From: Anaeromassilibacillus stercoravium
GTDB taxonomy: Bacteria; Bacillota; Clostridia; Oscillospirales; Acutalibacteraceae
DNA: 27,454 bases
Assembly (NCBI GenBank): GCA_019118845.1
Contig: DWYE01000101.1
Span: forward strand, 1 to 27,454
Direction of reading: 5' to 3'
Part shown: positions 14,248-21,645 of the stretch, in pieces
Position numbering within the stretch: the first letter of the stretch is position 1
Layout of the letters: the number at the start of each line of letters is the position of its first letter
Notes under the pieces: model-generated
What the model saw: only the letters and a program-made list of their open reading frames with translations
The model's database searches: none
Told to the model about the DNA's origin: nothing
Position numbers and translations under genes: made by a program

Positions 14248-14280
14248 GAAGAAGTCCCCGTATTATACGGGGACTTCTTC
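14248..14280. terminator. Perfect hairpin after the Cys-rich small gene
   Basis: GAAGAAGTCCCCGTA (14248-14262) and TACGGGGACTTCTTC (14266-14280) form a perfect 15-base stem with a TTA loop. It lies four bases after the stop of the minus-strand gene at 14285. T-content after the stem is limited on both strands (TATTTCAT on +, TTGCAAAAAA on -), so it may terminate imperfectly or protect the 3' end. Confidence 0.65.
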
Positions 14281-14284
14281 TATT

Positions 14285-14458
14285 TCATCTCTCCTCAAAC
14301 TCCATGCGCATCCGTTCTTTGATGCTTTCCTTTTCGCTCTCCGGCAAATCTAACAGGATACACTCCCGGCACAGTCCCATCTCATCAAGCGAAATCTTTT
14401 TTAAAATGCATCTGCCCTTTTCTTGGTAAATACAAAAGGAATGGTCGCAAAAGCGCAT
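14285..14458 (-). CDS. 57-residue Cys-rich protein of unknown function
   Basis: Begins MRFCDHSFCIYQ and has cysteines at 4, 9, 17, 30 and 33, the last two as C-x2-C, with a His at 6: a likely small zinc or redox site in the first 35 residues. The rest is a charged helix (SEKESIKERMRMEFEER). ATG at 14458 has GGAGGTG seven bases upstream, and a perfect hairpin follows the stop. It diverges from the ribbon-helix-helix gene at 14575 across 116 AT-rich bases. I do not recognise a named family. Reality is supported by ribosome site, coding pattern and terminator. Confidence 0.62.
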   Translation of the reverse strand: MRFCDHSFCIYQEKGRCILKKISLDEMGLCRECILLDLPESEKESIKERMRMEFEER

Positions 14459-14574
14459 TCCATCACCTCCCCCATCATTTTATAAAATATCATAGAAAAA
14501 TATAATAGAAATTTCTCATATATTTTATCATACGTATTTATCATACAATAGAACCATAGAAAGGGGGAGAGTCC

Positions 14575-14742
14575 ATGCCGTTTGTTCCAAAGAAAACGAA
14601 ACAAAAAGTAAAAGCCGGGTATAAGTCTCTCTATCTTTCTGTCGAGTTGATTGAGAAAGTGGAACAGATTGCGAAAGAGAACCACACAAGCTTCAACAAT
14701 GTCGTCGTCAGCATGATTGAGCATTGTCTGGAAGAAGAATGA
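14575..14742 (+). CDS. Small ribbon-helix-helix (Arc/MetJ-like) DNA-binding protein
   Basis: 55 residues: a basic N-terminus (PKKTKQKVK), a strand at about 18-22 (SLYLS), helix A about 23-36 (VELIEKVEQIAKEN), a turn with Ser39-Phe40 and helix B about 41-54 (NNVVVSMIEHCLEE). This is the classic single ribbon-helix-helix dimer unit, as in Arc-type repressors, antitoxins and plasmid regulators. ATG at 14575 follows GGGGGA. A strong bidirectional terminator follows. No toxin-like gene lies next to it; the nearest neighbour is the divergent Cys-rich gene. It probably binds the shared 116-base intergenic region. Confidence 0.72.
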   Translation: MPFVPKKTKQKVKAGYKSLYLSVELIEKVEQIAKENHTSFNNVVVSMIEHCLEEE

Positions 14743-14756
14743 CGTAAAAGGGAAAA

Positions 14757-14799
14757 GGGCTGTTGCACAAGCGAAAAGCCGTGCAACAGCCCCTTTTTT
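14757..14799. terminator. Bidirectional terminator
   Basis: GGGCTGTTGCAC (14757-14768) and GTGCAACAGCCC (14781-14792) form a perfect 12-base stem; T-runs follow on both strands (TTTTTT on +, CTTTTCC on -). It ends the ribbon-helix-helix gene (+) and the MATE gene (-). Confidence 0.9.
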
Positions 14800-14807
14800 A
14801 TAAAACC

Positions 14808-16148
14808 CTACCCTTTTCCAAACATGGAATTCCTCATCTTTTTATAAACGAAAACCCCCACCAAATCGGCCAACAGCCATCCGATGGGCACAGAGACCCA
14901 AATGCCCGTCACGCCAATCCATGGAACCGCAGATAAGAGGTACGCCAGCGCCACCCGCGTCCCCAGGGAAATGACCGTCAGCACCACGGACATCCCCGGC
15001 CGGTTCATCGCGCGGTAGAACCCATACAGCAGGAACAGCAGGCCAATCCCGATATAGAACGACGCCTCGATCCGCAGGTATTCCACCCCCACGCGGATAA
15101 TCTCCGTTTCTGTGGGGTGGATAAAGAGCTCCATGAGCGGTCGGGCAAACACGCACACAAGCGTGCTCACAATGACGCAGAACACAAACGCGGAGAGGAC
15201 TGCGCTCTTCACGCCTTTCCGAATCCGCTCCGGCTTCTCTGCGCCGTAGTTCTGGGCCACAAAGGTGGAAAATGCATTTCCAAAATCCTGCACCGGCATG
15301 TAGGCGAAGGAATCAATCTTCACCGCAGCCGCAAACGCCGCCATGACAACGGTCCCAAAGCTGTTAATCAATCCCTGGACCATCAGAATGCCGAAATTCA
15401 TAATGGATTGCTGTACGCAGGTCAGGAGGGAGAGATTGGTAATCTGCTTTAAAATCCCTCTGTCCCAGCACATGTGGCGTTTCTCCGGCCGCAGCTCCGG
15501 GAAACGCACCCATGTATAAATCCAAATGCCAATCCCGGAAACATACTGGGAAAAGACGGTGGCAATCGCAGCGCCCGCCACGCCCCAATGGAAAACCAGC
15601 ACACAGACCAGATCCAGGACCACATTCAGCACGGCGGAGGTCCCTAAAAACACCAGCGGCACCACGGAGTTTCCAACCGCCCGCAGAAGATTGGCAAAAT
15701 AGTTATAGAGGAATATGGCCACAAGCCCCCAGAAAATCACCCACAGGTATTCCTTCATCAGACCGACAATCTCCGCCGGGGTCTGTAACAGCCAGACGAT
15801 CCCGTCCAAGCCGAGAAACACCACCAAATTCACAAACAATGTAATCCCGGCAATCAGGACAAAGGACTCAAACATACAGCACTTTAAACGCTCGTAATCT
15901 TTTTTCCCATACTGCATGGAAAAAGCCGCGCCGCTCCCCATGCAGAGCCCGAGCAAGATCGAGGTTAAAAAGGTCATCAGCGTATAGGAAGAACCCACGG
16001 CGGCCAGTGCGTCCGAGCCAAGGAACTGCCCCACGACCCACGTATCCGCCACATTGTAACATTGCTGCAAAAGATTCCCGATCATCAACGGGAATGCAAA
16101 TTTCAGTAAATTCCCTGTGATCTTTCCGCTTGTCAGGTCTCTTTGCAT
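14808..16148 (-). CDS. MATE family multidrug/metabolite efflux transporter
   Basis: 446 residues, an integral membrane protein with about twelve hydrophobic segments in two related halves. The opening 'LTSGKITGNLLKFAFPLMIGNLLQQCYNVADTWVVGQFLGSDALAAVG' region is the signature of the DinF/NorM-like branch of MATE transporters common in Clostridia, which export drugs or metabolites using a Na+ or H+ gradient. The substrate is unknown. The start is ATG 16148 behind GAGGGA; length is normal. It has a strong promoter (TTGACA/TAATAT) and is divergent from an Lrp-type regulator, with a palindrome close to its transcription start. Confidence 0.93.
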   Translation of the reverse strand: MQRDLTSGKITGNLLKFAFPLMIGNLLQQCYNVADTWVVGQFLGSDALAAVGSSYTLMTFLTSILLGLCMGSGAAFSMQYGKKDYERLKCCMFESFVLIAGITLFVNLVVFLGLDGIVWLLQTPAEIVGLMKEYLWVIFWGLVAIFLYNYFANLLRAVGNSVVPLVFLGTSAVLNVVLDLVCVLVFHWGVAGAAIATVFSQYVSGIGIWIYTWVRFPELRPEKRHMCWDRGILKQITNLSLLTCVQQSIMNFGILMVQGLINSFGTVVMAAFAAAVKIDSFAYMPVQDFGNAFSTFVAQNYGAEKPERIRKGVKSAVLSAFVFCVIVSTLVCVFARPLMELFIHPTETEIIRVGVEYLRIEASFYIGIGLLFLLYGFYRAMNRPGMSVVLTVISLGTRVALAYLLSAVPWIGVTGIWVSVPIGWLLADLVGVFVYKKMRNSMFGKG

Positions 16149-16175
16149 ATTTCCATCCCTCTTATTTCGTTATGT

Positions 16176-16191
16176 AAGTTTAAATTAACTT
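16176..16191. promoter_or_regulatory. Imperfect palindrome, candidate operator
   Basis: A 16-base imperfect palindrome AAGTTTAAATTAACTT. It lies just downstream of the predicted MATE transcription start (about 16195), a repressor-like position. A GTAAGTT motif also occurs twice (16174-16180 and 16195-16201). Binding by the neighbouring Lrp-type protein is a guess. Confidence 0.4.
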
Positions 16192-16201
16192 TTCGTAAGT
16201 T

Positions 16202-16230
16202 ATATTAGCAAAATAAAAACGTTATGTCAA
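16202..16230 (-). promoter_or_regulatory. Sigma-A promoter of the MATE gene
   Basis: TTGACA (16230-16225), 17-base spacer, TAATAT (16207-16202) on the minus strand: near consensus with optimal spacing. Confidence 0.8.
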
Positions 16231-16244
16231 TTCTATATTCCTAT

Positions 16245-16272
16245 TTGTTTTGTTAAGAAAGTATGCTATAAT
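16245..16272 (+). promoter_or_regulatory. Extended -10 promoter of the Lrp-type gene
   Basis: TTGTTT (16245-16250), 16-base spacer, perfect TATAAT (16267-16272) with TGC ahead. Transcription would begin near 16279, about 25 bases before the ATG at 16304. Confidence 0.75.
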
Positions 16273-16303
16273 CGTTTTATCATGTGATGGAGGGATGAAC
16301 CGC

Positions 16304-16762
16304 ATGTTTCTGGATGGGCTCGACGCATTGGACCAAAAGATTTTGTCTCTGCTGATTGAAAACGCACGCTATTCCTACTCAGAGATCGGGGAAAAGGTGG
16401 GGCTTTCCAGGGTAGCGGTCAAATCGCGCATCGACGCCCTGGAAAGAAGCGGCATCATTGAGGAATACACGACGATTATCAACCCGCAAAAGATCAGTGG
16501 GGCTATCTCCTGCTATTTTGAAATTGAGGCGGAACCCGCCTCGTTGGAAGAAATCATCGGCCGGCTTTCCGCCAACGACACCGTGACCCAAATTTACCGC
16601 ATGACCGGCAGCAGCAGCCTGCATGTCCATGCTGTCGCCTCCTCGCAGGAAGCACTGGAGACCTTCATCCGGACAGAGCTCGACCGTCTGCCCGGCGTTA
16701 TCCGCTTAAACAGCCACGTCATTCTCTCCCGCATCAAAGATGTGAAGGGCCTACGCCTGTAA
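16304..16762 (+). CDS. Lrp/AsnC family transcriptional regulator
   Basis: 152 residues. The N-terminal winged helix-turn-helix (about 5-52: 'LDALDQKILSLLIENARYSYSEIGEKVGLSRVAVKSRIDALERSGII') is followed by the RAM/effector domain (about 65-145), which in this family binds amino acids or related small molecules and drives octamer formation. 'YRMTGSSSLHVHAVA' (about 103-117) matches the family's 'TG..D..l.v' turn, with Ser in place of the usual Asp. ATG at 16304 is chosen because GGAGGG lies nine bases upstream, while the ATG at 16295 abuts it. Divergent from the MATE gene, so it probably regulates that exporter and itself. Confidence 0.9.
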   Translation: MFLDGLDALDQKILSLLIENARYSYSEIGEKVGLSRVAVKSRIDALERSGIIEEYTTIINPQKISGAISCYFEIEAEPASLEEIIGRLSANDTVTQIYRMTGSSSLHVHAVASSQEALETFIRTELDRLPGVIRLNSHVILSRIKDVKGLRL

Positions 16763-16913
16763 GCCTCTAATCCCCGTGCATCGGCCCGGCTTCTCCCTGG
16801 TTCTTGAATCGGCCCCCCAAGAAAGCCGTTATACCAGCCTTTCCAACCACCGGGCCTGAAAGGCAATCCCTTTCAAAAAGAATGGCGGAGCAGCTCCCGA
16901 AAAAACAAGTAAA

Positions 16914-16960
16914 AAGGACGCTTCCCAACGGCAGACAAAGCCGTTGAAAAGCGTCCTTTA
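16914..16960. terminator. Bidirectional terminator between the Lrp-type gene and htrA
   Basis: AAGGACGCTT/AAGCGTCCTT outer arms and CAACGGC/GCCGTTG inner arms form a long stem. T-rich tails exist in both directions (TTTATTATT on +, TTTTTAC on -). It ends the convergent Lrp-type and htrA genes. The 150 bases before it (16763-16913) contain nothing I can support. Confidence 0.85.
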
Positions 16961-17008
16961 TTATTCTCTATGTTGGCAATCCACGCCGGGCCTATGGCTT
17001 TCGCCTCA

Positions 17009-19084
17009 TTACGGCGTTACTGGTTGGCTGACCGTCTGCTGGGTTTCCCCGCGGTCCTCCAAAAGTGTAATCTGTACTTCGCGGCTCTGCCCATTGCCCC
17101 CGTTTTGAGACGGCTGATACAGGGTAACCGCAATCACATCCCCAGGCTTATGGCGTCCCAGCACCGTATAGAGGTCGTCCATACTTTCAATAGTGTCGCC
17201 ATCCGCTTGGGTGATGATGTCGCCCACCACAGCGCCGGCCTGCGCGAAGCTGCTTTCCGGATCAATGCTGATGATCCGCACGCCGTTGGGCAGCCCTGCC
17301 AGCTGTGCCTGCATCCCGGCCACATTGCTGGCCGTAATCCCCAAGCGGGCGCGCCCGCTGACATATCCCCGTGCGATCAAGTCGTCGATGATGGATTTTG
17401 CATGGCTGACCGGGATGGCAAATCCCATCCCCTCGTAGCCGGTGGAGATGATTTTGTTAGAGTTGATGCCGATCACCTGGCCGTACATGTTGACCAGCGG
17501 CCCGCCGGAATTGCCGGGATTGATCGCCGCATCCGTCTGGATGTAGGTCATCCCGTTGTCGCTGTTGGATTTCAGCGTACGGTTCAATGCGGAAATATAA
17601 CCGCCCGTCAGGGTGCTGGCGAAATCCAGGCCGCCCGGATTGCCGATCGCCAGCACTTCGTCGCCGATCTCCATCTGGTCCACATCGCCAAACACAGCGG
17701 GCTTTAGATTATCCGCTTCGATTTTTAAAATCGCGAGGTCGGAGGTCTTGTCGTACCCCACGACCACTGCATCATACGCGGTCTCATCTTCGTGCAGGGT
17801 CACCGTTACATTGTAATCCTTGGAGTACTCCACCACGTGCGCATTGGTGATGATATACCCGCTCTTCGTCGCAACAATTCCAGAACCCTGGCTCAGCAGG
17901 CCGGTCCCATCGTCCGCGGACGTCTCCACGCCGACCACGCTCTCGACAACCTGGCGGTATACCTCCTTGGCGCTCATCCCGTCCCCTTCCGGCCGGGGTT
18001 CGATCACCATCCCAGCGTTGTCCGGGTCGGTCGCATCGTTTTGCGGCGGGGTGCTCTGCCCCTCTTCCGGGGACGTCCCGCCATCGGGCGCAGGTTCGCT
18101 GGCCGAAGGGCTCTGGCCCTCCGTGGTGCTGCCGCCCTGTCCCATTTGCAGCACGGCCGTGTTGATGCTCACAACACAGAACGCCACCAGGAACAGGCCC
18201 GCCAAAATGCCGAGGATCCACAGGAACGCTTTCAATCCGCCGCTCATCTTGCGGCGCGGCTCCTGCGGGTCCTGCCCCGGCTGCCCCCCCTGGGGAGGCT
18301 GCGGAGGCATCGCACCGCCCATCGGCGGCTGGCCCGGCTGCTGCTGGTAGTTCCAGTATACTTGCTGCTGCGGATACGGCGGTGCATACGGCGCCTGCGG
18401 ATTTTGATACGGCCCACCTTGCGGCGGCTGGCCGTAGGACGAACCCATGTAAGGATTCTGATACTGTCCATAGTGCTGATAGGGGTTCGCATACGGGGGC
18501 GCGCCATATTCCTGCTGGGGAGCGCCTTCCCGCCCAACCGGCATTGTGTCCGGGATGGGCGCCCCACTGGAGATATCCCGGTCCTTTTCCAGGTGGATAG
18601 TCCCGGGTTGCCCCTGCCCATCCTGGGGGCTTGGCTGTGCCCCTGCCTCCGCCGGCGTTCCGGGGGCCGCCTCCGGTACCGCTCCATTTGGCGCTTCCGA
18701 TGTTGCCCCTTCTGCAAATGCATCTTGCGGTATGGGTTCTTCCATCTGTTCTCCAACCGGCGCATCTGCAACCGGCTCCTCATATACTTGCTCCCCGGAT
18801 TCTCCAGGTTGCGATGGGGCACTGGCCGGCCCGTTTGTCTCCCCAGCCGGTTCCGCCGCACCAACTGGCGCGCCACTGTCCGGCAGCAGATCGGAAGAAG
18901 CCTCTTCCGGCCCGTCCAGCTGGCCCGCAGGGGATTCCTGAACCGGTTCTGCCGGCGCTCCCTGCTGTGGCAGTTCCCCGGCCCCCGGCTCTGTTCCCTC
19001 GGCAACCGGCGGTATCACAGGGGATTCCGGCACAGGCGGCTCCGCGCCCATCCCGGCCTCCTCTTTCCAATCGGTATCCGTCAT
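17009..19084 (-). CDS. Membrane-anchored HtrA/DegP-like serine protease with PDZ domain
   Basis: 691 residues, an S1C serine protease that degrades or refolds damaged proteins outside the membrane. A disordered cytoplasmic N-terminus (1-280) comes first: Pro/Glu/Ala-rich to about 150, then Tyr/Gln/Pro/Gly-rich with NPYQ-type repeats (about 190-270). One membrane segment (287-307) and a Ser/Pro linker follow. Protease domain: His415 (TNAHVV), Asp449 (SDLAIL), Ser526 (GNSGGP), all intact. PDZ domain about 578-662 (GVRIISIDPESSFAQAGAVVGDIIT). ATG at 19084 overlaps the kinase stop (ATGA), so it is translated with the sensor kinase. The tail is far longer than in Bacillus HtrA. Topology and regulation by the linked two-component system are inferred. 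Confidence 0.93.
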   Translation of the reverse strand: MTDTDWKEEAGMGAEPPVPESPVIPPVAEGTEPGAGELPQQGAPAEPVQESPAGQLDGPEEASSDLLPDSGAPVGAAEPAGETNGPASAPSQPGESGEQVYEEPVADAPVGEQMEEPIPQDAFAEGATSEAPNGAVPEAAPGTPAEAGAQPSPQDGQGQPGTIHLEKDRDISSGAPIPDTMPVGREGAPQQEYGAPPYANPYQHYGQYQNPYMGSSYGQPPQGGPYQNPQAPYAPPYPQQQVYWNYQQQPGQPPMGGAMPPQPPQGGQPGQDPQEPRRKMSGGLKAFLWILGILAGLFLVAFCVVSINTAVLQMGQGGSTTEGQSPSASEPAPDGGTSPEEGQSTPPQNDATDPDNAGMVIEPRPEGDGMSAKEVYRQVVESVVGVETSADDGTGLLSQGSGIVATKSGYIITNAHVVEYSKDYNVTVTLHEDETAYDAVVVGYDKTSDLAILKIEADNLKPAVFGDVDQMEIGDEVLAIGNPGGLDFASTLTGGYISALNRTLKSNSDNGMTYIQTDAAINPGNSGGPLVNMYGQVIGINSNKIISTGYEGMGFAIPVSHAKSIIDDLIARGYVSGRARLGITASNVAGMQAQLAGLPNGVRIISIDPESSFAQAGAVVGDIITQADGDTIESMDDLYTVLGRHKPGDVIAVTLYQPSQNGGNGQSREVQITLLEDRGETQQTVSQPVTP

Positions 19085-20592
19085 CGTTTTTCCTCCTTTT
19101 TGTCCTTTGCCGGGTCCTTTTCCTTCTTTCCGGCCTTCAGCTTGGGCTCTTCGTGCTTGGGAAGCCAAAACTCAAACTGGCAATATTCGTTCTCCACACT
19201 CTGCACGGTGATCTCTCCGCCGTGCAGCTTGATGATCGTCCGTACAATATAGAGTCCCAATCCCATGCCGTTTTTATCCTGGCTGCGGGACTTATCCGTC
19301 TTGTAGAAACGGTCAAAAATCAATGCGATCTCATCCGCCGCAATCCCCGCGCCGCTGTTTTTGATCGCGACGGAAGTCCTGTCCGGCAGATCCCGGATGG
19401 CCAACTGGATATAGCCGCCCTCATTGGTAAACTTTACGGCGTTTTCAATCAAATTATACACGACCTGATGGATCATATCCGGGTCGCCATCCACATAGAG
19501 GCTTTCCGTATCCTCCAGGCCGAGCACCTGGATCTTCTTTTGCTCGATGCTCTTTTCAAAGGAAAGCAGCGCCACAAAAATGGTATTGGTCAGGTCAAAG
19601 CGCGCCATGTGCAGCCGCAGCTCGCCGCTGTCGATGCGCGAAAGATCCAACATCGTGCGCACCAAACGCGACAAACGCTTAACCTCCTGGGAAACGATCT
19701 GCAAGTAATGCGACTGCTTTTCCGCCGGGATAGTCCCATCCAAAATGCCGTCGATAAATCCGGCGATCGTTGTCATCGGCGTTTTCAATTCGTGGGAAAC
19801 ATTGGCAATGAAATTCCGGCGCACGCTCTCGCTGCTGGCCAGGGAAGAGGCCATATTGTTAAACGCGAGCGCGAGCTGCCCCACCTCGTCGTTGCTGGTG
19901 ACCGGGACCCGTATGCTGAAATTCCCCTCGCCAAAGCTCCGGGCCGCCAACGCCATGTCGCGCAGGGGGCGCACAAGCTTATAGGAAAACATCCAGCTGA
20001 TGCAAAAGGCCACCAAAAACGCCGCGACCGCTGCTAGCGCAAACATTTTCATCAGCTCGTTGCGGTATTCGTTGAACGAGCGGGCGCTGCACGCGGTAAA
20101 CACCGCCCCGATGGTCGAGCGTGTCCCATCCAAATTCGAGATGCGGATCGGGACGCCCACCACATAGTATGGCGAGTCATAGATGCCATCGACGGTTCCC
20201 TGCCCGCTGTATGTGCCCAACAGGGCCTTGTCCATCGTCCTGCGGGTAAAGGGCGCCGGGTTGACCGTTCCGCCGCTGCCGAAGGCGCTCAGGACCCATT
20301 CCCCTGCGCGGTTTGTCACATAGATATCTGCGTCCATATTTTCGGAGAACGCATTCATGAAGGACTGCATGCGTTCCGTATCCAGCAGGATATAATTGTC
20401 CCCCTGCACAGGCGTTGCACTTGCAGCGGCAATCCCTGCGATGCTCTCTGCATTTCGTCTGAGCAGGTCCTGCTTTTCATCCTGCCAGTAGGATTTGATA
20501 AACACCAGCATCACCAGCCCCAGCAGGAAAAAGCTGATGAGGATAATCGCTGCTGTAACCCGCAGATATTTTTTAAACAGCGTTTTCTGCAT
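19081..20592 (-). CDS. Sensor histidine kinase, CssS/PhoR-like
   Basis: 503 residues. Membrane segments about 13-32 and 183-203 flank an extracytoplasmic sensor domain (about 35-180). HAMP about 204-255, HisKA with phospho-accepting His267 (VSHELKTP), HATPase: N box NLIENAVKF (380-388), G1 'NSGAGI' (412-417) with Asn where Asp is more usual, F box 'FDRFYK', G2 GMGLGLYIV (442-450). The C-terminal 25 residues are Lys/Glu/Asp-rich. It phosphorylates the response regulator encoded just upstream. Gap to that gene is 36 bases, and it overlaps htrA by four. The layout resembles CssRS-HtrA secretion-stress systems of Bacillus; the signal sensed here is unproven. Confidence 0.93.
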   Translation of the reverse strand: MQKTLFKKYLRVTAAIILISFFLLGLVMLVFIKSYWQDEKQDLLRRNAESIAGIAAASATPVQGDNYILLDTERMQSFMNAFSENMDADIYVTNRAGEWVLSAFGSGGTVNPAPFTRRTMDKALLGTYSGQGTVDGIYDSPYYVVGVPIRISNLDGTRSTIGAVFTACSARSFNEYRNELMKMFALAAVAAFLVAFCISWMFSYKLVRPLRDMALAARSFGEGNFSIRVPVTSNDEVGQLALAFNNMASSLASSESVRRNFIANVSHELKTPMTTIAGFIDGILDGTIPAEKQSHYLQIVSQEVKRLSRLVRTMLDLSRIDSGELRLHMARFDLTNTIFVALLSFEKSIEQKKIQVLGLEDTESLYVDGDPDMIHQVVYNLIENAVKFTNEGGYIQLAIRDLPDRTSVAIKNSGAGIAADEIALIFDRFYKTDKSRSQDKNGMGLGLYIVRTIIKLHGGEITVQSVENEYCQFEFWLPKHEEPKLKAGKKEKDPAKDKKEEKR

Positions 20593-20628
20593 GTCTTATC
20601 GCTCCAAGTCTTTCCAGGGCATCCACCC

Positions 20629-21324
20629 TTAATTCTTGTCCTTTACTTCAAATTTGTAACCAACGCCCCAGACAGTTTTCAACGCCCACTGGTCGGAGAC
20701 GCCCTCCAGCTTTTCGCGCAGGCGCTTGACATGGACGTCCACCGTACGGCTGTCGCCGTAATAGTCGAACCCCCACACCTCGTCCAACAGCTGGTCGCGC
20801 GTAAAGACGCGGTTGGGATTGCTCGCCAAATGGTAAATCAGCTCCATCTCCTTCGGCGGCGTGTCCACCACCTTGCCGTTGACCTTCAACTCATAGTTGG
20901 TCAAATTGATGCTGAGCTTATCATATTTAACTTCTTTCACCTGGTTCTCATCGTTCTTCCCAAAGCGGCGCAGCACCGCTTTGATGCGCGCGATCACTTC
21001 TTTTGCCTCAAACGGCTTGACCACATAGTCGTCCGCGCCGAGCTCCAAGCCCAGGACCTTATCAAAGACCTCGCCCTTTGCCGTCAGCATGATGATCGGG
21101 CATTGCGATTTCTTCCGGATCTCACGGCACACCTGCCAGCCGTCCAGTTCCGGCAGCATGATGTCCAGCATAATCAGGTCTGGGTTTTCCTGCTCGAACA
21201 TTTCCAGGGCCTTCCGCCCGTCGTTTGCAATGACTACTTCGAACCCCTCTTTTTCAATATAGAGGCGCAACAATTCACAGATATTTTGATCGTCGTCCAC
21301 CACCAGGATTTTTCCCGATGCCAT
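20629..21324 (-). CDS. OmpR/PhoB-family response regulator
   Basis: 231 residues. Receiver domain 1-120: acidic pocket Asp10-Asp12 region (VVDDD), phospho-acceptor Asp54 (LIMLDIMLP), Thr81, Lys103 (VVKPF). The C-terminal winged helix (about 135-228) has the PhoB-type 'PPKEMELIYHLASNPNRVFTRDQLL' and 'RTVDVHVKRLREKL' blocks. Start: ATG 21324 is favoured over upstream GTG/TTA codons because GGAGGG lies about nine bases ahead of it. First gene of the regulator-kinase-htrA operon; probably autoregulates and drives htrA. Confidence 0.95.
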   Translation of the reverse strand: MASGKILVVDDDQNICELLRLYIEKEGFEVVIANDGRKALEMFEQENPDLIMLDIMLPELDGWQVCREIRKKSQCPIIMLTAKGEVFDKVLGLELGADDYVVKPFEAKEVIARIKAVLRRFGKNDENQVKEVKYDKLSINLTNYELKVNGKVVDTPPKEMELIYHLASNPNRVFTRDQLLDEVWGFDYYGDSRTVDVHVKRLREKLEGVSDQWALKTVWGVGYKFEVKDKN

Positions 21325-21442
21325 AAGTAACACCCTCCTTCAATCACAGCCATCCGCGGTTTGCCCACTTCCTTGCGTTCCCATTCCAAGCCGGTCAAAG
21401 GGCCAAATATTTCCGGCGAACATTCTTGCGGATTTATAGTAT

Positions 21443-21471
21443 ATTATAGGATACTCCCCCGCAAAAGTCAT
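21443..21471 (-). promoter_or_regulatory. Promoter of the two-component/htrA operon
   Basis: On the minus strand ATGACT (21471-21466), 17-base spacer, perfect TATAAT (21448-21443). The -35 box is weak, which suits an activator-dependent promoter. The leader to the start codon at 21324 is about 110 bases, with no evident riboswitch. Confidence 0.55.
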
Positions 21472-21599
21472 GAATATTTTATAAATTCCCCGCAGGCTGA
21501 ACGCCTCACCGGAACCCCAGCCCCCGGAACATAGGGGAGGGCTTGCAAGCCTATTCACACGTATCCCGGGCGCGGCCTCCAAGAATCCCTTAAAGCACC

Positions 21600-21629
21600 T
21601 TGGCCGCGCACCAAAGGATGCGCGGCCAA
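21600..21629. terminator. Strong hairpin after the condensation-domain gene
   Basis: TTGGCCGCGCA (21600-21610) and TGCGCGGCCAA (21619-21629) are perfectly complementary over 11 bases, 17 bases after the stop of the minus-strand gene. Neither side has a T-run, so it is either a weak or factor-dependent terminator, or a 3'-end stabiliser. The rest of the gap (21325-21645) holds the promoter of the regulator operon and nothing else I can support. Confidence 0.55.
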
Positions 21630-21645
21630 ACGTCAACCTGTTCCA

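Noticed and set aside
14575..14742. Toxin-antitoxin system with the ribbon-helix-helix protein as antitoxin
   Set aside because: No toxin-like gene follows in the same direction; a terminator comes at once. The divergent Cys-rich protein does not resemble a known toxin.
17792..20037. Long plus-strand frames opposite htrA and the kinase
   Set aside because: Antisense shadows with Arg/Leu/Pro-rich products and no ribosome sites.
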